A stretch of 64,000 nucleotides of DNA from Lasiosphaeris hirsuta (GCA_030549175.1 JAUKUA010000001.1:2294001-2358000), one strand, 5' to 3'. Positions 19,967 to 31,854 are shown, counted from the stretch's first letter. The notes: a model not told the origin generated them from the letters alone. Translations and numbers: made by a program.

Positions 19967-21636
19967 TAACGTGCGTGATAAGCGAGTGACACAGATAAGC
20001 GAGTGACACACTTTCTACCACCTCAATACAACCAACGTCAATTACACAACCATAATACTAGGAAACAACAATAACTGAATCAGAAACAGATGAATCAGAC
20101 GACTCTGCAGCCTCCTTGCACGTGCGTGCATTATGGCCAGGCCTTCCGCACATGCCACAGCACCGAATCTTCGTACGAGACCCCCCTGAACCACTACCAT
20201 TTTGCCGTGTTTCCTGGATTACCTGCTCACCCACAGCCTTCTGATCCAGTAGATCCTGTGCCTCTTGTACAGTAAGTGACCCTCCAAGCCGTACACGTGT
20301 TTTTTTGGCTCTCCGTCGCTTACTAAGCCCCTCATTGGCCTTTCGAAGTGCTGAGACCTCTGTACGTAGAAGAGCCACCTCGTGTATCACAGCCATCGTA
20401 CCTTTAGCTAATCGGTCCACAGTAGTTAACATTGGGGTTGGAGAGCTACCCTGATAGTTGGAAATTCGAGTTTTGATAAACGCTGACTGTGAGGTGGCCT
20501 CTCGAGGGTTGTATGGCGTTTGGGAGATCCAATGTAATGCCGTAGTTAGGCTTGAGGCTGGGGGTGTTAGGGTCCGGATACGTACATCCAGCGTAGATAT
20601 CACCCTCTCTGGGTCGTACGGTACAAGACCGGCTCCAGTAAAACCTCCCTGGATGTTCTTTTCTGTGATCGAAGTAAAAAATGCTTCTTTAAACCCACAG
20701 AGAAACTCCAACTTATTAATGTGTATAATGTTCATCCACATTAGCTGCTTAATCTGGTAGCTATACGCTTTCTTTAACGGCCCAAAACAATCAACATCTA
20801 ATGGCTAAAGTAGATATGAAGAGTACGGAGGCATACAGAGTGTAATGATGTTATGCTCCTGGCAGTAGGTCTCGAATTTTTCGGAGTGGTGGCTATCGTA
20901 GCCGTTAAGAATCAATAGTCGGTATGTACCTTTCGTACGAGATATTGTGTAGAAATCAAAGTGCCGAATCTAATCTATGCCTTTCTCATTGGTGGTCTAG
21001 CCATTGTCGGTTGTTACGATGCGCCAGGTACCCGAAAGGTTACACTCTTGATACCAGTTAGTAAGGTAATATTACCTAGCTAAGATAATAAATGGTGGAA
21101 TAGCCTAGCCTAGAGCATTTACTCCTTGGATGACTATAGCTTACTCTCGATTATTAGGCTGGGCTTATTTAGTCCTGCCGTGGCCATTAGAGGTAGTAAC
21201 TACCATGGTAGGGATGATAATACCTATCATAAAGCCGGTCTCGTCGAAATTATATAAATCTTCGTCAAGGATGCCGTACTTGGCCTTAATGTTATATATA
21301 AGTGTAAACTACTCGTAAATAACCTTTGGATCTTCGTATTTAGCCTTCTGGTAGTCGTATTTACGCGTAAAACGTGTCTGAAGTTCTAGCTGGCGTTTAA
21401 CGAAGTTGTAAGCCTAGCGTTTGCCGACAGGGGGCGTGTCGCGTTTACGTAGTAATCGATTGGCCATATCTTCTATGTATGAAAGCCGGGGATAAAATGT
21501 GCGAGTATATAGCTTAACTATATATCGAACAATCGTTTACTCTTCTAAATCGGTAAGTTTACGTGAGTTGGCCGGAATATCGCGTCGCGTAGGTGTACCG
21601 TCGCGTCTGCGTGTAAGGGTTTTGAAAGAAATATTA

Positions 21637-23489
21637 ACGTATTTTATAAGCGAGCCGGACATATAAGCGAGCCGGACACTTTTCCACACCCTATTACAAC
21701 TATCTACAATTATTCCACCACAACACTAGGAAATAACAATAACCGAACCAGAAATAGATGAATCAGACGATTCTCCAGCCTCCTGACACGTGCGTGCATT
21801 ATGGCCAGGCTTGCCGCACAGGCCACAGCACCGAATCTTCGTGCGAGAGCCCCCCGCACCACCACCATTTTGTCTTGTTTCCTGGGCTAACTGCTCACCC
21901 ACTGCCTTCTGATCCATTAGATCATTTGCCTCTTGTACAGTAAGAGACCCTCCAAGCCGTAGACGTGTTTTTTTAGCCCTCCGCCGCTTACTAAGCTCTT
22001 CATTGGCCTTTCGTAGTGCCGAGACCTCTGTACGTAACAGGGCCACCTCATGCATTACAGCTATCGTACCTTTAGCCAATTGGTCCACAGTAGCTAGCAT
22101 AGGTGTTGGAGAGCTGCCTTGGTGGTTAGATATCCGGCCTTTAATAAGGTCTTTCTGTGAGATAGCTTCTCGGGCGTTATGTAGCGTCTGAGGTAGCCAA
22201 GGTGATGTTGGTTATGAGGCTAGTGGAGTTGGAGTTCGAAGCCGAATGGTCATTTTCGATAATACCCTGTCTGGATCATGCGGTATAAGGCCGGCTCCGG
22301 CAAATGCTCCTTTGATGTTTTTGTCGGTAAAGGCTGTAAAAAAGGCCTTTTTGAATGTACAGAGGAAATCTACCTTGGTGATATGTGTGATGTATATCCG
22401 TATTAACTCTTCGATTTGATCGCTATAAGCCTTCTTTAATGGCCCAAAACAGCTAACATCTAGTGGCTGGACTAGATGTGAGGAATGTGGAGGTATACAG
22501 AGTGTAATAATAGAGTGCTCTTGGCAATAGGCCTTAAAATCGTCAGAGTGGTAGCTTTCGTGGCCGTCAAGGACTAAGAGCCGGTATTTCCCCTTTGTAC
22601 GAGATGCTGTATGAAGATCGAAGTGCTAGATAAAATCCAAGCCTTTCTTATTCGTAGTCTAGCCGTTATCGGTTACTCCAATGTACTAGGTCTCCGGAAG
22701 GCCATATTGATACTAGCCCTCCTGGTGGTATTTCCCTTTTAAAAGGATGAATGGAGGGATAGCCTAACCTTGAGCATTTACTGCCTGGATAACTGTTGCC
22801 TACTCACGATTACTAGGTTGGACTTTTTTAGCCTTTCCATAGCCATCAGAGGTAGTAACAACCATCCCAGTAGTAATCATACCCATCATGAAGCCAGTTT
22901 CGTCGAAGTTGTACATATCGTCGTCAAGGATGCCGTATTTAGCCTTAGTGTTATGAACAAGCGTAAACCACTTCCGAATAACCTTTGGATCTTCGCATTT
23001 AGCCCTCTGGTAGTCGTATTTACGCGAAAAACGTGTTCAGAGTTCTGGTTGGCGTTTGACGAAGTTGTGAGCCCAGAGCTTGCCGACAGGGGGCGCGTCG
23101 CGTTCGCGTAGTAGTCGGTTGGCTATATCTTCTACAAAACGAAGCCGAGGAGGAAATGCACGTGTAATTAGCTCAGTTATATACTGAACAATCGTATGCT
23201 CCTCTAGATTTGTAAGTTTTCGTGAATTGGCTGGAATATCACGTCGTGTAGCCCGGCCGGCGCGTCGGTCAGAGAGGGTTGAAGGCGGTATATTGTAGAT
23301 CTGAGCTGCATCTCGAAGACTAAGCTTTGGCGTTTTTTTAAGAGCTTCGAGGGCTAGAATAATCCTGGATTCGGTTGGAAGCGAATCCATGGTTAATTGG
23401 TAGTATGGTTGGTAAAAGAAGCTGAGGGGTCGCGTCGCGTCGGAAAGTGTCCGGCTCGCTTATATGTCCGGCTCGCTTATAAAATACGT
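21637..23489. mobile_element. Inner pogo-type DNA transposon, nested
   Basis: 1853 bp. Inverted ends of about 47 bp start ACGTATTTTATAAGCGAG and are near-identical at both sides, with flanking TA duplications (21635-21636 and 23490-23491). Each end has a tandem 17-base unit (ATAAGCGAGCCGGACAT / ATAAGCGAGCCGGACAC). The first half of the unit (ATAAGCGAG) is shared with the outer element and the second half is not, so they are sister families. Joining the flanks restores the outer transposase reading ADIYNIS. Confidence 0.92.
21726..23390 (-). pseudogene. Pogo transposase of the inner element, inactivated by stops
   Basis: ATG 23390, stop 21726. Order: HTH_psq (ALEALKKTPKLSLRDAAQIYN), CENP-B-type HTH (TNLEEHTIVQYITELITRAF), DDE catalytic core with YNFDETGF, LLVLDGHESYHS and LVQPLDVSCFGPLKK (the three acidic residues are present), then a coiled segment, zinc knuckle CCGLCGKPGHNARTC and Ser tail. 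The main frame is interrupted by about seven stops; most are TAG at positions where Trp is expected (NAQG*AIPPF, PET*YIGVTD, DNG*TTNK), plus one TGA after RQPEL. Inactive, but structurally nearly complete. Confidence 0.9.
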
Positions 23490-23686
23490 TATAGATATCG
23501 GCTGCAGTTCGTAGGCTTAGATTTTTGTCTTTTTCGAGAGTTTGAAGGGCCATAATAAGCCTGCCTTCTTTTGATGATGAGGCCATTTTGCGTTGTGGAG
23601 AAAGTTATGTTGAAGGTAACGGTGTCGCGTTGTGGGGGGGAGTGTGTTACTCGCTTATCTGTGTCACTCGCTTATCACGCACGTTA

Positions 23687-24200
23687 GAAACAAAGGTGTA
23701 AAAGTATGGGTAATAATCTTTTGGAAGAAAACAGCTTCACTTGTGTCACAGACCTGCTATCACTTTTCGATAGCTATCTCGCCCATCGTCAGAAATTTCA
23801 ATCATTTAATCAGATATGTATCGGTCCCTTCGTTCGCAGCTAGTTAGCTGTTTACATCACCTGGCTAACCGTGAGGGGTCCAGCTGCAGCTCTTGCCGTT
23901 TTTTTCTTCTCCATCGGTACGTGTCCCACCAAACGGTCGCAACATGTCGCATCTGGGCCCATTATGGAGGCTTTGTCGCACCGCCACCAAGACAAAACCT
24001 CCGGATAGGGTATTTCGGGGGGTATTTCGGGCAAAGCCTGCAATTTCTCCACGTCTTAGTCGCCATTTGCAGTATCTCTGAAGACCTTTGAGTCTCCCAA
24101 GTGACAAGTCAGACAGTTCCAACATTTTGGCGTCTCTATATCTTCCCCTCTCTCTCTGCGGTGCATGTCTCACTGATACAGGTCCTGATACACACCACAC
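23687..24200. other. Flank between pogo element and DUF7924-like relic
   Basis: About 510 bases without a supported gene. A CT-rich stretch at about 24,140-24,160 lies just upstream of the relic's ATG and may be remnant promoter. Confidence 0.5.
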
Positions 24201-25340
24201 ATGGCGGCCACGATGCAGCAGCTGCGTCGTTCCGCCAGGTTTGCCCGACACCGGGACAGCGACCCAGATGACATATGTAGCCCTGACACATATCACATAG
24301 GCAACGATACCGACAGTCTAGCCACTTACCCCGACACAACCTCTAGCCAAGACGATGACGACGACGACGATATGGAGGGCGTCAAGTACCCAAGCTACCG
24401 TATCAACTGTCTTTAGTCTAACCATATCATCTTTTGGCATCCGCACGAGTAGTTTCCCGATGCCGTAGCCGCCCACGTCGAGTAGATCGCCTCCATAATA
24501 CCCGACATGCCTGAGCTCGCCCCAGAGATTGTGGCTAAGGCTATCTACGACCTGGATGCACTAGGTATGGGTTGTAACGAGATCGATGTCAGCTCCTACT
24601 TAAACATCCATCTCTTTCCCCAAGGCGCCACTATAAGATTCATAACTGGAAGATTGTTATCCGTAGCCGGCACGTATATGGCTCGTCACCTCCTACCTAA
24701 CCTCCCGACGGCGACAACACCATGGGTAGTCGCGTAGCCACGGCCTGGCCTACTCTATGGTCATCCAAAGACACCTACCTTTACATCGGCACAGTTGATT
24801 ACATTACAGGGGCTCCATAGGCAGATTCTAGCCTACGTACAGGCGTCCCCCGGCCTTTGGTTCCCCTTCGTTTCCGTTGAGTTCAAGGCTACAGTAGGGA
24901 CTGGAAGAAATCTTTAGGTGGCGGCAAACCAGTGTGTTGGCGCTTCGGCCGCCTGCGTGTAGGCTGTTAACCAACTTAACACAAGACTTGGAGATGTCGG
25001 ATACAATGGATATGTTCCCAATCTCTGCTACAGCCTCGCCATCGATAATACCCTTACACAGCTATATGTGTCGTGGGGAGTCAAGGACAAAGGCAATCTA
25101 GTTGTCTACATTCAGCGGGTAGGCTCTTTCTTGCTATCAAGTCCGAAGCACTTTACACGCCTCCACCGGTGGGTGGCAGCCATTCTCGAGTGGGGGCAAG
25201 GAGAACGCCTAGGTAACATCCAGCTCGCTTTAGATTACATCCGAGAAGAGTAGCAGAAAGTGGTGTCTAGAGTTGTTAAGTCTCAGCCGGACCCGGAAAG
25301 GGAAGGTAGTCCGGAGAGGAAGAGAAGACGGTTGAGATAA
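24201..25340 (+). pseudogene. DUF7924-like fungal gene with seven in-frame TAG stops
   Basis: From ATG 24201 to TAA 25338-25340 one frame of 380 codons runs without any frameshift, broken only by stops at 24414, 24450, 24483, 24735, 24915, 24960 and 25251. All seven are TAG. The translation starts with a low-complexity acidic segment (SSQDDDDDDDME) and contains PRPGLLYGHP, FPFVSVEFKATVGTGRNL, VAANQCVGASAACV and HRWVAAILEW, then a basic C-terminus PERKRRRLR. This fits the fungal DUF7924-type family as I recall it, in which NLW.VA.NQC is conserved, so the stop at 24915 replaces Trp. Possibly a RIP-damaged repeat-family member. Function unknown. Confidence 0.72.
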
Positions 25341-25744
25341 TCTCATCTACGCCGAGGGGGGTCTCTTTTTTTTTTGAGGGGGGGAGGAGGTGATGATATG
25401 CTGAGTATTCTTTGCTATTTGTGCAGCGCTATAGACAAGTGTGGGGGGTTTGATACTTTTGGATAAGACATACTAGGGTCGGATTGGATATCCATTCTTC
25501 CATGTCACTAGATCAGAGGCTGCTGCTCCGAGGCCGTGTACAATATCTGCTTAGTTTTTCGGTCCACTACAAACCAACACGTCAACCTCGCCCTTTCCTT
25601 ATCGTCACCAGCTCAGGAGCAAGCTCAGCAATGCAAGGTCATTTCCTACACTCACCCAGGTCGCCCACTCCCTCTCCATTTTCTACACCCTTTCGCCTCT
25701 TTGCTCTTATATTCCTCTTGGCGTCAAGCATTTGCTGATTCTGT
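25341..25744. other. Non-coding spacer
   Basis: About 400 bases with a T11 run followed by G-rich sequence at 25,370-25,390. No supported feature. Confidence 0.5.
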
Positions 25745-26400
25745 CAATCAAAAACCCAAGAATGCCAAGAGGTCCAAACCGAGCCAGAAAATAACGAGAG
25801 AACGAACATCATCGTCGCCGTCGACGCTCCCGGGTTCGAAGACACCAAAAGGCCCGCATGGATATGCTGAGAGACATTGCCGACTAACTAACCAAGCAAT
25901 ATCCCTGCGGGGTTCCACCGAAAGGCGTACTTTCACCTCAACAAGATTACAGATAATCGCATTACGGGCTCTCCAAGCACATACCTGAGGTATCCTGGGA
26001 TCGATTGTTGGCCACGAGTCCATGGCAAGCGTCATTCTAGTCCACAACCATGTGGAAACCGGACGAGTATTACGACAGACACATCAGACAAGATCAGGAG
26101 TTTCTTAACAACTACCGGCAAACCATAGAAGCGATGGGGACCGTATGTGGCCAAGGTCGATGGCGCCACGCAGAAACGCCCACTCCCTTGTCGTGCAGAC
26201 AGCCGGAAAAAAAGAGTGTTGTGTTGCAGATCCAGAGGGAAATCATCGATGAGAACAGACGAGCCTCACAAATCATAACAGGCGCCCGAGTCCACCAAGG
26301 GTATGGGGTTGATCCCTTAGCACACCGGCAATATCACCACCCCACAGCACAACAGGTTCTACTGTTACACAGCAGCACCTGCCGCCACCCCACAGTGTGT
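25745..26400 (+). pseudogene. Decayed fungal P-loop GTPase (AIG1-like) gene
   Basis: Fragments in alternating frames: EVQTEPENNERTNIIVAVDA, PGFEDTKRPAW (the G3 DxPG switch), DMLRDIAD*LTKQYPCGVPP, NKITDNRITG, then MWKPDEYYDRHIRQDQEFLN, IQREIIDENRRASQ and GARVHQGYG. This is the typical order of fungal AIG1/MMR_HSR1-type GTPases. At least two frameshifts and several stops are present. The P-loop (G1) should lie upstream and was not found, so the 5' end is lost. Confidence 0.6.
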
Positions 26401-27507
26401 TATCTAAATATCATATAGATAAGGTGTCCTTCTAGATAAGATCCCACCCAAGTTCAAGTTGCTATGGGATTTCTGCATCACTTTGTACTGTCGCTACCTA
26501 GCGTTCTTTGGTGCGAGCTGAGATGTGTTGCTGAAGAAAGGCTATTACAACACATGGGTATTCGTATATATAGAATATCAGTGGCGGTGTCCATTATGCA
26601 CTGGGATGATATATACCAGTATACTCTAGGCTAGTGCATTATGTACTAGTATATTCTAAATGCTAGTATATTCTGTACCATGTTATTGAATATGCTGGTA
26701 TTTTAAATAGCATCCTAATTTTGGTGTCGGGATGCTACATCTTGGCCTAAGTATTAGACTAGAATATCATATACTATCCCACAACATGTACCAGTATATA
26801 ACAGGCCCAAAACCCGGCTATTGCCAGGTGGCCGTTAATTCTGCAAACCGACAACGCCCACTTCGAGTATGCGTGCGAGTCCGTTGGTCCAAGTTCCCGA
26901 ATGTGAGTCTGTGATGCTAGAAACTACCTAACACATCCCATACGCATTATCACTACGTACCGCTGCTTAGAAGTTAAAGTGAGTACTTTGTAGATAGGCT
27001 TATCACCGATGCCAGATTTCAACCTTCAGATAGAAAATCCTACATAGCTCTCTCGATCAGGTCGTCCGCGTCCCCGCCATTTGGACCGCTTTTCTTGGGC
27101 TTAGGGTTTATATTTTTAAAGTGCCGAGTTTGTTGATATGGTATGTGAGATTAAAATGCTGAGGGTTTCAAAGATGGAGAGGAGACAGAGGAGACTATTC
27201 ATACATTCATAGGGGCCTGGAAGCAGAGACTACGTAGACCCTTTAAACCCAAGGGCAGCAGGGGAAGGGCATGCTGAAAAGGAATGGGGAAGCACCCCCA
27301 GGAATCCTTCAGGCTATCCTAGAACTAGGCTCTCTCCTAAATTCAACCATATGACCAACATAAAGTGCCTTGACGTACGACCATCACACTAGTCCGGAGA
27401 GTTATCTCTATATCGTGCAGTTGCTATCGAATGCGACGTGGTAAGAGATCAATTATCAGACCCAAACACCTTACCTGCTTCAATACCTACCAAGAGACGA
27501 CTTGACA
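26401..27507. other. AT-rich decayed region
   Basis: About 1.1 kb without a gene. 26,570-26,720 contains repeated ACTAGTATATTCT-type motifs, alternately oriented. Confidence 0.5.
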
Positions 27508-27830
27508 ATGCTGGTGATTACGTATAGGTACCTCCTGGGAAGTGGGTCGTGGAACACTTGCCAGGAGCTACTGGCCGTCGCGTTCAAGGCCTGCAACGAC
27601 AAGGACTCAGTTTTGTACGCGCACCTCCTCAACACATCAGCAGCCCTCAACGGTAAGCGCAAAAACACGGCCGAGGCGCTTAAGTTGTATGGGGAGAGCA
27701 AGGAGATTCGCGAACGGCTTCTGGGCCCCTAACCACGAGGAGCTAGCTAACACCCACAACGGCATGGGCCTCGTCCTGGAGTCCTACTATCGCCCTCAGG
27801 AGGCCTCCCACTTATATTCAGTGAACTTTT
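27508..27830 (+). pseudogene. TPR-repeat gene fragment
   Basis: Reads HLLNTSAALNGKRKNTAEAL, KLYGESKEIRERLLGP in one frame, then after a frame change NHEELANTHNGMGLVLESYY, RPQEASHLYS. These are two to three tetratricopeptide units like those at the C-terminus of fungal NB-ARC/TPR (STAND) proteins. No N-terminal effector or NB domain and no start are nearby, so it is an orphan fragment. Confidence 0.6.
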
Positions 27831-29566
27831 TTCCCTCGGTATTACCAGGCCAAGCTTGATCCACGCCTACGACATGGAAGTTGGCGCAGGCACGTAAATT
27901 GATCTGTTTCTCTAAAATTTACCAAAACCTAATGCCGGGAACTTATAGGATACGGAGATAACCTAACTGCCTTTGAAGATTTACATGGCTACTATTAGCG
28001 CTACTTCGCGTTAGCCCTTTGGCTTCTCCTTATTTATCTCAGCAAGGTATCGCAAACAGTTACCGTCGTGGTTACCTTAGCCATTCTTCCGTGATTAAGG
28101 GTAGTCCTCGACTACGGCCGTTAGCTTAGGTTAAACTGGTATGTGTTCTAATAATAGTAGTTTTGCCAGTGCTAAACAGTGCTAAAAGTACCGCGGCCCC
28201 TTTTATATCCCCCTTCACGAGTACCTTTTGCTGACCCTGGAAGTAGTTAACGTAATTGTTAACTATATATACGCCGCGAATAGCTTTACGTCGGTATCAG
28301 AGTATTCTGCATAATGGTGTATACCGTATAAGTCGTCAGGGTTAAGGGCTAAATTAGAAGTTGTTATAAATTTGCTTTGTGTGCCGTATGTGCCTTGGAT
28401 GCTCTGGATGCCTTGGGTGCCTTGGGTGCCTTTTGGTGAAGTGACTTAGAACTGCCACTCCGCACTTCCCAGTCTTTTCCTCGGGCGTCTCCCATAAATT
28501 GACCTCCTCTCGGTGGTCCAAAGAGTCGAAGACCTTTTGCTTCTCTGGTGCTGGCAGCTGGCATCAGCTGATGATGAGCTTCTTCAATGGGATAACTTAC
28601 TAAAACGGAAAAGCTGAGTCGATGACTTTACAAAACTGCCGGTTTCTGCCGCCGAAAGAACCTCTACTAGATTCTTAGTTTGAAAAGGTGCCGGGAACTT
28701 CACAGCAAACGGCTTTATGGCCAACACTGACTCCCCGGACGCAACAGTCTTCGGCGGCTGGGTGGCGAATGATGCTAGTGGTTTTTGTGTGAGAGCTGGT
28801 TGCCATGATCAACTGAACGTTGTATGTATGCCCCCTCATTACCGCAAAGCCAGATGAATTTCCCGCTTTGTTCCTTGCAACGAGCCTCGAGGACCGTAAA
28901 TGATATCATCGTGTACTCTTTGTAGCTGCTTTCTACTTCCCCATCAAGTGATTAGCTTGAACAGTCGGATGGCAGTCTTACTATGGTTGTTTTAAGTCAG
29001 CGGTGAATGCGGTGCCATTATCGCGGCAGAAAGGGCGGTGCCGGCCTGGAATTTCTGGTGCTGGCATGCAAATTCAGTCACTTGGGACGCAGCCCTGTTA
29101 TTGGTTATCATCTCTTCCTCGGGTACAGATGTGCCATCTGGCAGGCGGTGATTTGCGACTGATAAGCTAGAGCTCATGTGCCAAAACTCTGAAAAAGCGC
29201 GTTTGCCGACTGAGCGTGTCTGAAAAGGCTGGGCATATGCAGCGACGGACGCCGCTGACATCAATTATGGGGTGCTAGACGCTTTTCAGAAGTGGCAGAA
29301 GTCAAGTGGTGCCGATCGCTGATGATCGCTTGCTGCTGCTCCGGCACTCGCTACCGTCTCTGGGCGCACGAATTTCCCGATTGGAATGGGCTGGAAATCC
29401 ACCCCCTGATTCGATCCCTCAGCAGAGCATGCACTGCAAAGGGTGTGGTTCACGTCACTCTGAGACATCAAGGCCGTGTTTTGCGCTTAAAGCGTGGGCA
29501 GTATGCTTCACATCTTAACTGCAGTTGACGTTCTGCAACATTTTTGTCTTTCCTCAAGGGACCGTC
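27831..29566. other. Intergenic region up to the aquaporin gene
   Basis: About 1.7 kb. 27,900-28,380 is AT-rich. 28,380-28,435 carries short TGCCTTGG(A/G)-type repeats. 29,290-29,520 has an open plus frame without recognisable domain that may be aquaporin 5' leader. A possible acceptor (CTTTCCTCAAG) lies just before the aquaporin ATG, so an upstream non-coding or short coding exon is possible. Confidence 0.5.
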
Positions 29567-30227
29567 ATGGCAAAGGGAAAGCGCGTCCCGGAGAGGCGGC
29601 CTCTCAGCATCATGGAGGCCCACCTCGTTGCTGCCGTGGGCGAGTTCGCTGGCACTTTCCTCTTCCTCTACTTCAGCTATGCCGGGAACCTGATGGCTGC
29701 CAGTCTCGCGCCGACTGCGGCTCCCGGGGGCGGCAAGAGCAGCGAGACCGTCATCTTCATCTCGCTGACCTACAGTCTTTCGCTGTTGGTCACGGTGTGG
29801 GCCTTTTACCGAATCAGTGGCGGCATCTTCAATCCCGCGGTTAGTCCTACCCAAAACTTCCGACAAGTGCCAGTACCTGCTGACCTTTTTTTCTTCTTCT
29901 TTTTTCCCGTCACCAACAGATTACTCTGGGGCTCTGCATCTCTGGCCGACTCCCTTGGACACGAGGAGGTCTTTTCTTTGTCGCCCAGATGCTGGCCTCG
30001 CTTTGTGCTGGGGGTCTCGTGTCTGCCATGTTCCCTGTTGACATCGCCAAAGCCAACTCGGTCTTGGGCGGCGGCGCGTCTGTTTCGCAGGGGCTATTTA
30101 TGGAGATGTTCTTCACCGCCCTCCTGGTATTCGTGGTTCTCATGCTGGCGGTTGAGAAGTCCAAAGATACCTTCCTCGCGCCCATCGGCATTGGCCTGGC
30201 CCTGTTCGTAGCCATGATTGCGGGTAA

Positions 30228-30272
<45 letters not shown>

Positions 30273-30526
30273 ACGGTTCGGCCCGAGCAACAGCTGACCG
30301 CGATGCTTTGGCAGGAACGGCATACACTGGCGGCTCGCTAAACCCGGCACGAAGTCTTGGCTGCGCTGTGGCTGCAAGGTCTTTCCCCGGATACCACTGG
30401 ATCTATTGGGTCGGCCCGCTCCTCGGCTCGCTGCTCGCTGCCGGATTCTACCTGCTGGTCAAGTATATCCATTACGAGGAGGCTAACCCGGGACAAGACG
30501 CGGCTGACCCCATCGAGACGGTGTGA
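29567..30526 (+). CDS. Aquaporin (MIP family)
   Basis: Three exons: 29567-29839, 29920-30223 and 30315-30526, 262 residues, all joins in frame. Both pore motifs are complete: GGIFNPAITLG, split by intron 1 right after NPA, and [11 protein letters not shown]. Six hydrophobic helices can be read, including [57 protein letters not shown] and [20 protein letters not shown]. The Arg after the second NPA is kept, as in water-selective channels. It sits in the plasma or another cell membrane; substrate (water, glycerol or other small solutes) cannot be told. Intron 2 holds a (CT)n repeat. Confidence 0.93.
30229..30270. repeat. (CT)n microsatellite in aquaporin intron 2
   Basis: About 20 CT units immediately after the GTAAGTA donor. 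Confidence 0.92.
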
Positions 30527-30780
30527 CGGATGGCTTGTGCCAAGGTTTGTGGATGACGATGGAGTTTGGACTCGTCTTTTGCGTTATATACCCCTCGAGT
30601 TGTTACCAGAGATTGTGAGTAGTGGCTTATGTCGGCATGGATATTTTTGAGATTCATAACTACAAATTCAAACCCGAGGATCGACAACCCGTGCTACAGA
30701 ATTTGGTACATGTGCCCCATTCAAACTATGTACAGCCTAGCTTGTTCGCAGCCCGGCAGAGATGAGTCTCGGCTCGCCAT

Positions 30781-31854
30781 CTAGGCGGTGATGCCGAAGA
30801 AAGCGAGATCCATACTCTCGTGCTGCGGCACGCTGTGACCGACTCCGCTGGCGCTGTATCCCACGAGCTGCGCCGTCGTGGTAGTGCCCTCGCCGTAGAT
30901 GGTCTGCGTGTATCCGCTCTGGGGCGTGTTGGTCTTGTTGGTGGACGTCGTGAGCCCAAAGACGTTGGACCACTCCTTGAGCTGCTCGGCATCTGCGCGA
31001 CGGATTAGCATCTCGGCGGGGTTTTACCACTGCCGTGGTACGTACAGTTGGGATAACGCAGGGTGCTGTCCGAGGTTCCGTGAAAGCTGAATTTGATGTC
31101 AGTCCCTACTTTCGCGTCTTGGACCACGAAGCGAAGCGAGGGAACTCACATTTGCATCCGGGGCCGGGTGCCGGTGTATCCGGGGTAGTAGGACCGGACG
31201 AGATCGCCCCACTGCTGGGCCGTCTTGACGTTCTGGCCGTTGGCGCACGAGTTGGACCATCCGGGGGGGTCTTGGCTGGCGGTGGCGCCCGACACGGCGA
31301 AGCACCCGGCGGGCACGCCCGAGTAGACGGAGCCGGCGGCAAACACGTCGGGGTAGGCGGCCACCAGGACGTTGGTCATCATGGCGCCCGAGCTGGTGCC
31401 GACGGTGAAGACGCGCTTCGGGTCGCCGCCGTGCTTGTCGACGGCGTACTTGACCATGTTGACGATGGTCTGGCTGTCGCCGCCGCCGTTGTGGGTCAGG
31501 GCTGGGGAGGGTCAGTATTCTACGTCCAGTGATGATCGGGAGGGAAGAAGACATACTGGCTTGCGAGGACACATCGAAGCAGCCGCCGCTGGACCGCGAG
31601 TTGGGGTAGATGGCGATGAAGCCGTACTGGTCCGACAGCGATACGTACTTTGTCGACCCCGAGTAGCCCGTGGCAGATCCTTGACAGTGGTGGACGGCCA
31701 CGACGATGGGCGCGGGCGTCTTCAGGTTCTTGGGCACGTGGATGTACATGCCCAGCTTGGTCGGGGTGCCGGGGAAGTCATTGACCTTGGTGAGCTGGGC
31801 GCTGCCAACCGTCGCGAGGGCAACGAGGCCCGAAAGCGTCGCCAAGAGCTGCAT
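30781..31854 (-). CDS. Secreted CE1-type esterase (acetylxylan / feruloyl esterase-like)
   Basis: Four exons on the minus strand: 31557-31854, 31150-31501, 31046-31086 and 30781-30992, giving 300 residues. It begins MQLLATLSGLVALATVGSAQ, a signal peptide. The nucleophile elbow is GTSSGAMM, the Asp region FHGTSDSTLRYPNYAEQLKE is rebuilt across exons 3 and 4, and the catalytic His is in GVGHSVPQHE. HHCQGSATG is the oxyanion-side motif of the family. No carbohydrate-binding module follows. Carbohydrate esterase family 1 / PHB-depolymerase-like fold; acetylxylan esterase is the closest match by memory, feruloyl esterase is the alternative. Acts outside the cell on hemicellulose esters. The gene ends 254 bases from the convergent aquaporin. 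Confidence 0.88.

Larger units (their letters stand above)
20058..23586 (-). pseudogene. Pogo transposase of the outer element, split and decayed
   Basis: The ATG at 23586 begins MASSSKEGRLIMALQTLEKD and continues NLSLRTAADIYN, an HTH_psq-type DNA-binding domain, and is cut at 23492 by the inner element. It resumes at 21634 with ISFKTLTRRRDGTPTRRD. The middle (catalytic) part is full of stops. The C-terminal 228 residues are open and end with a zinc knuckle (CCGMCGRPGHNARTC) and an acidic/Ser tail. The order and spacing match the inner copy, so the original frame is certain. One stop (LEE*TIV) fits CA-to-TA change. Confidence 0.85.
19969..23684. mobile_element. Outer pogo-type DNA transposon (split by a nested copy)
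   Basis: Inverted ends of about 45 bp start ACGTGCGTGATAAGCG and match at both ends with one mismatch. Both sides have the TA target duplication (19967-19968 and 23685-23686). Each end contains a 17-base unit (GATAAGCGAGTGACACA) repeated in tandem. Without the inner element it is about 1.86 kb, a normal size for fungal pogo elements. It carries a decayed transposase on the minus strand. Confidence 0.9.

Noticed and set aside
31035..31532. 165-codon plus frame
   Set aside because: Antisense to the CE1 esterase exons.
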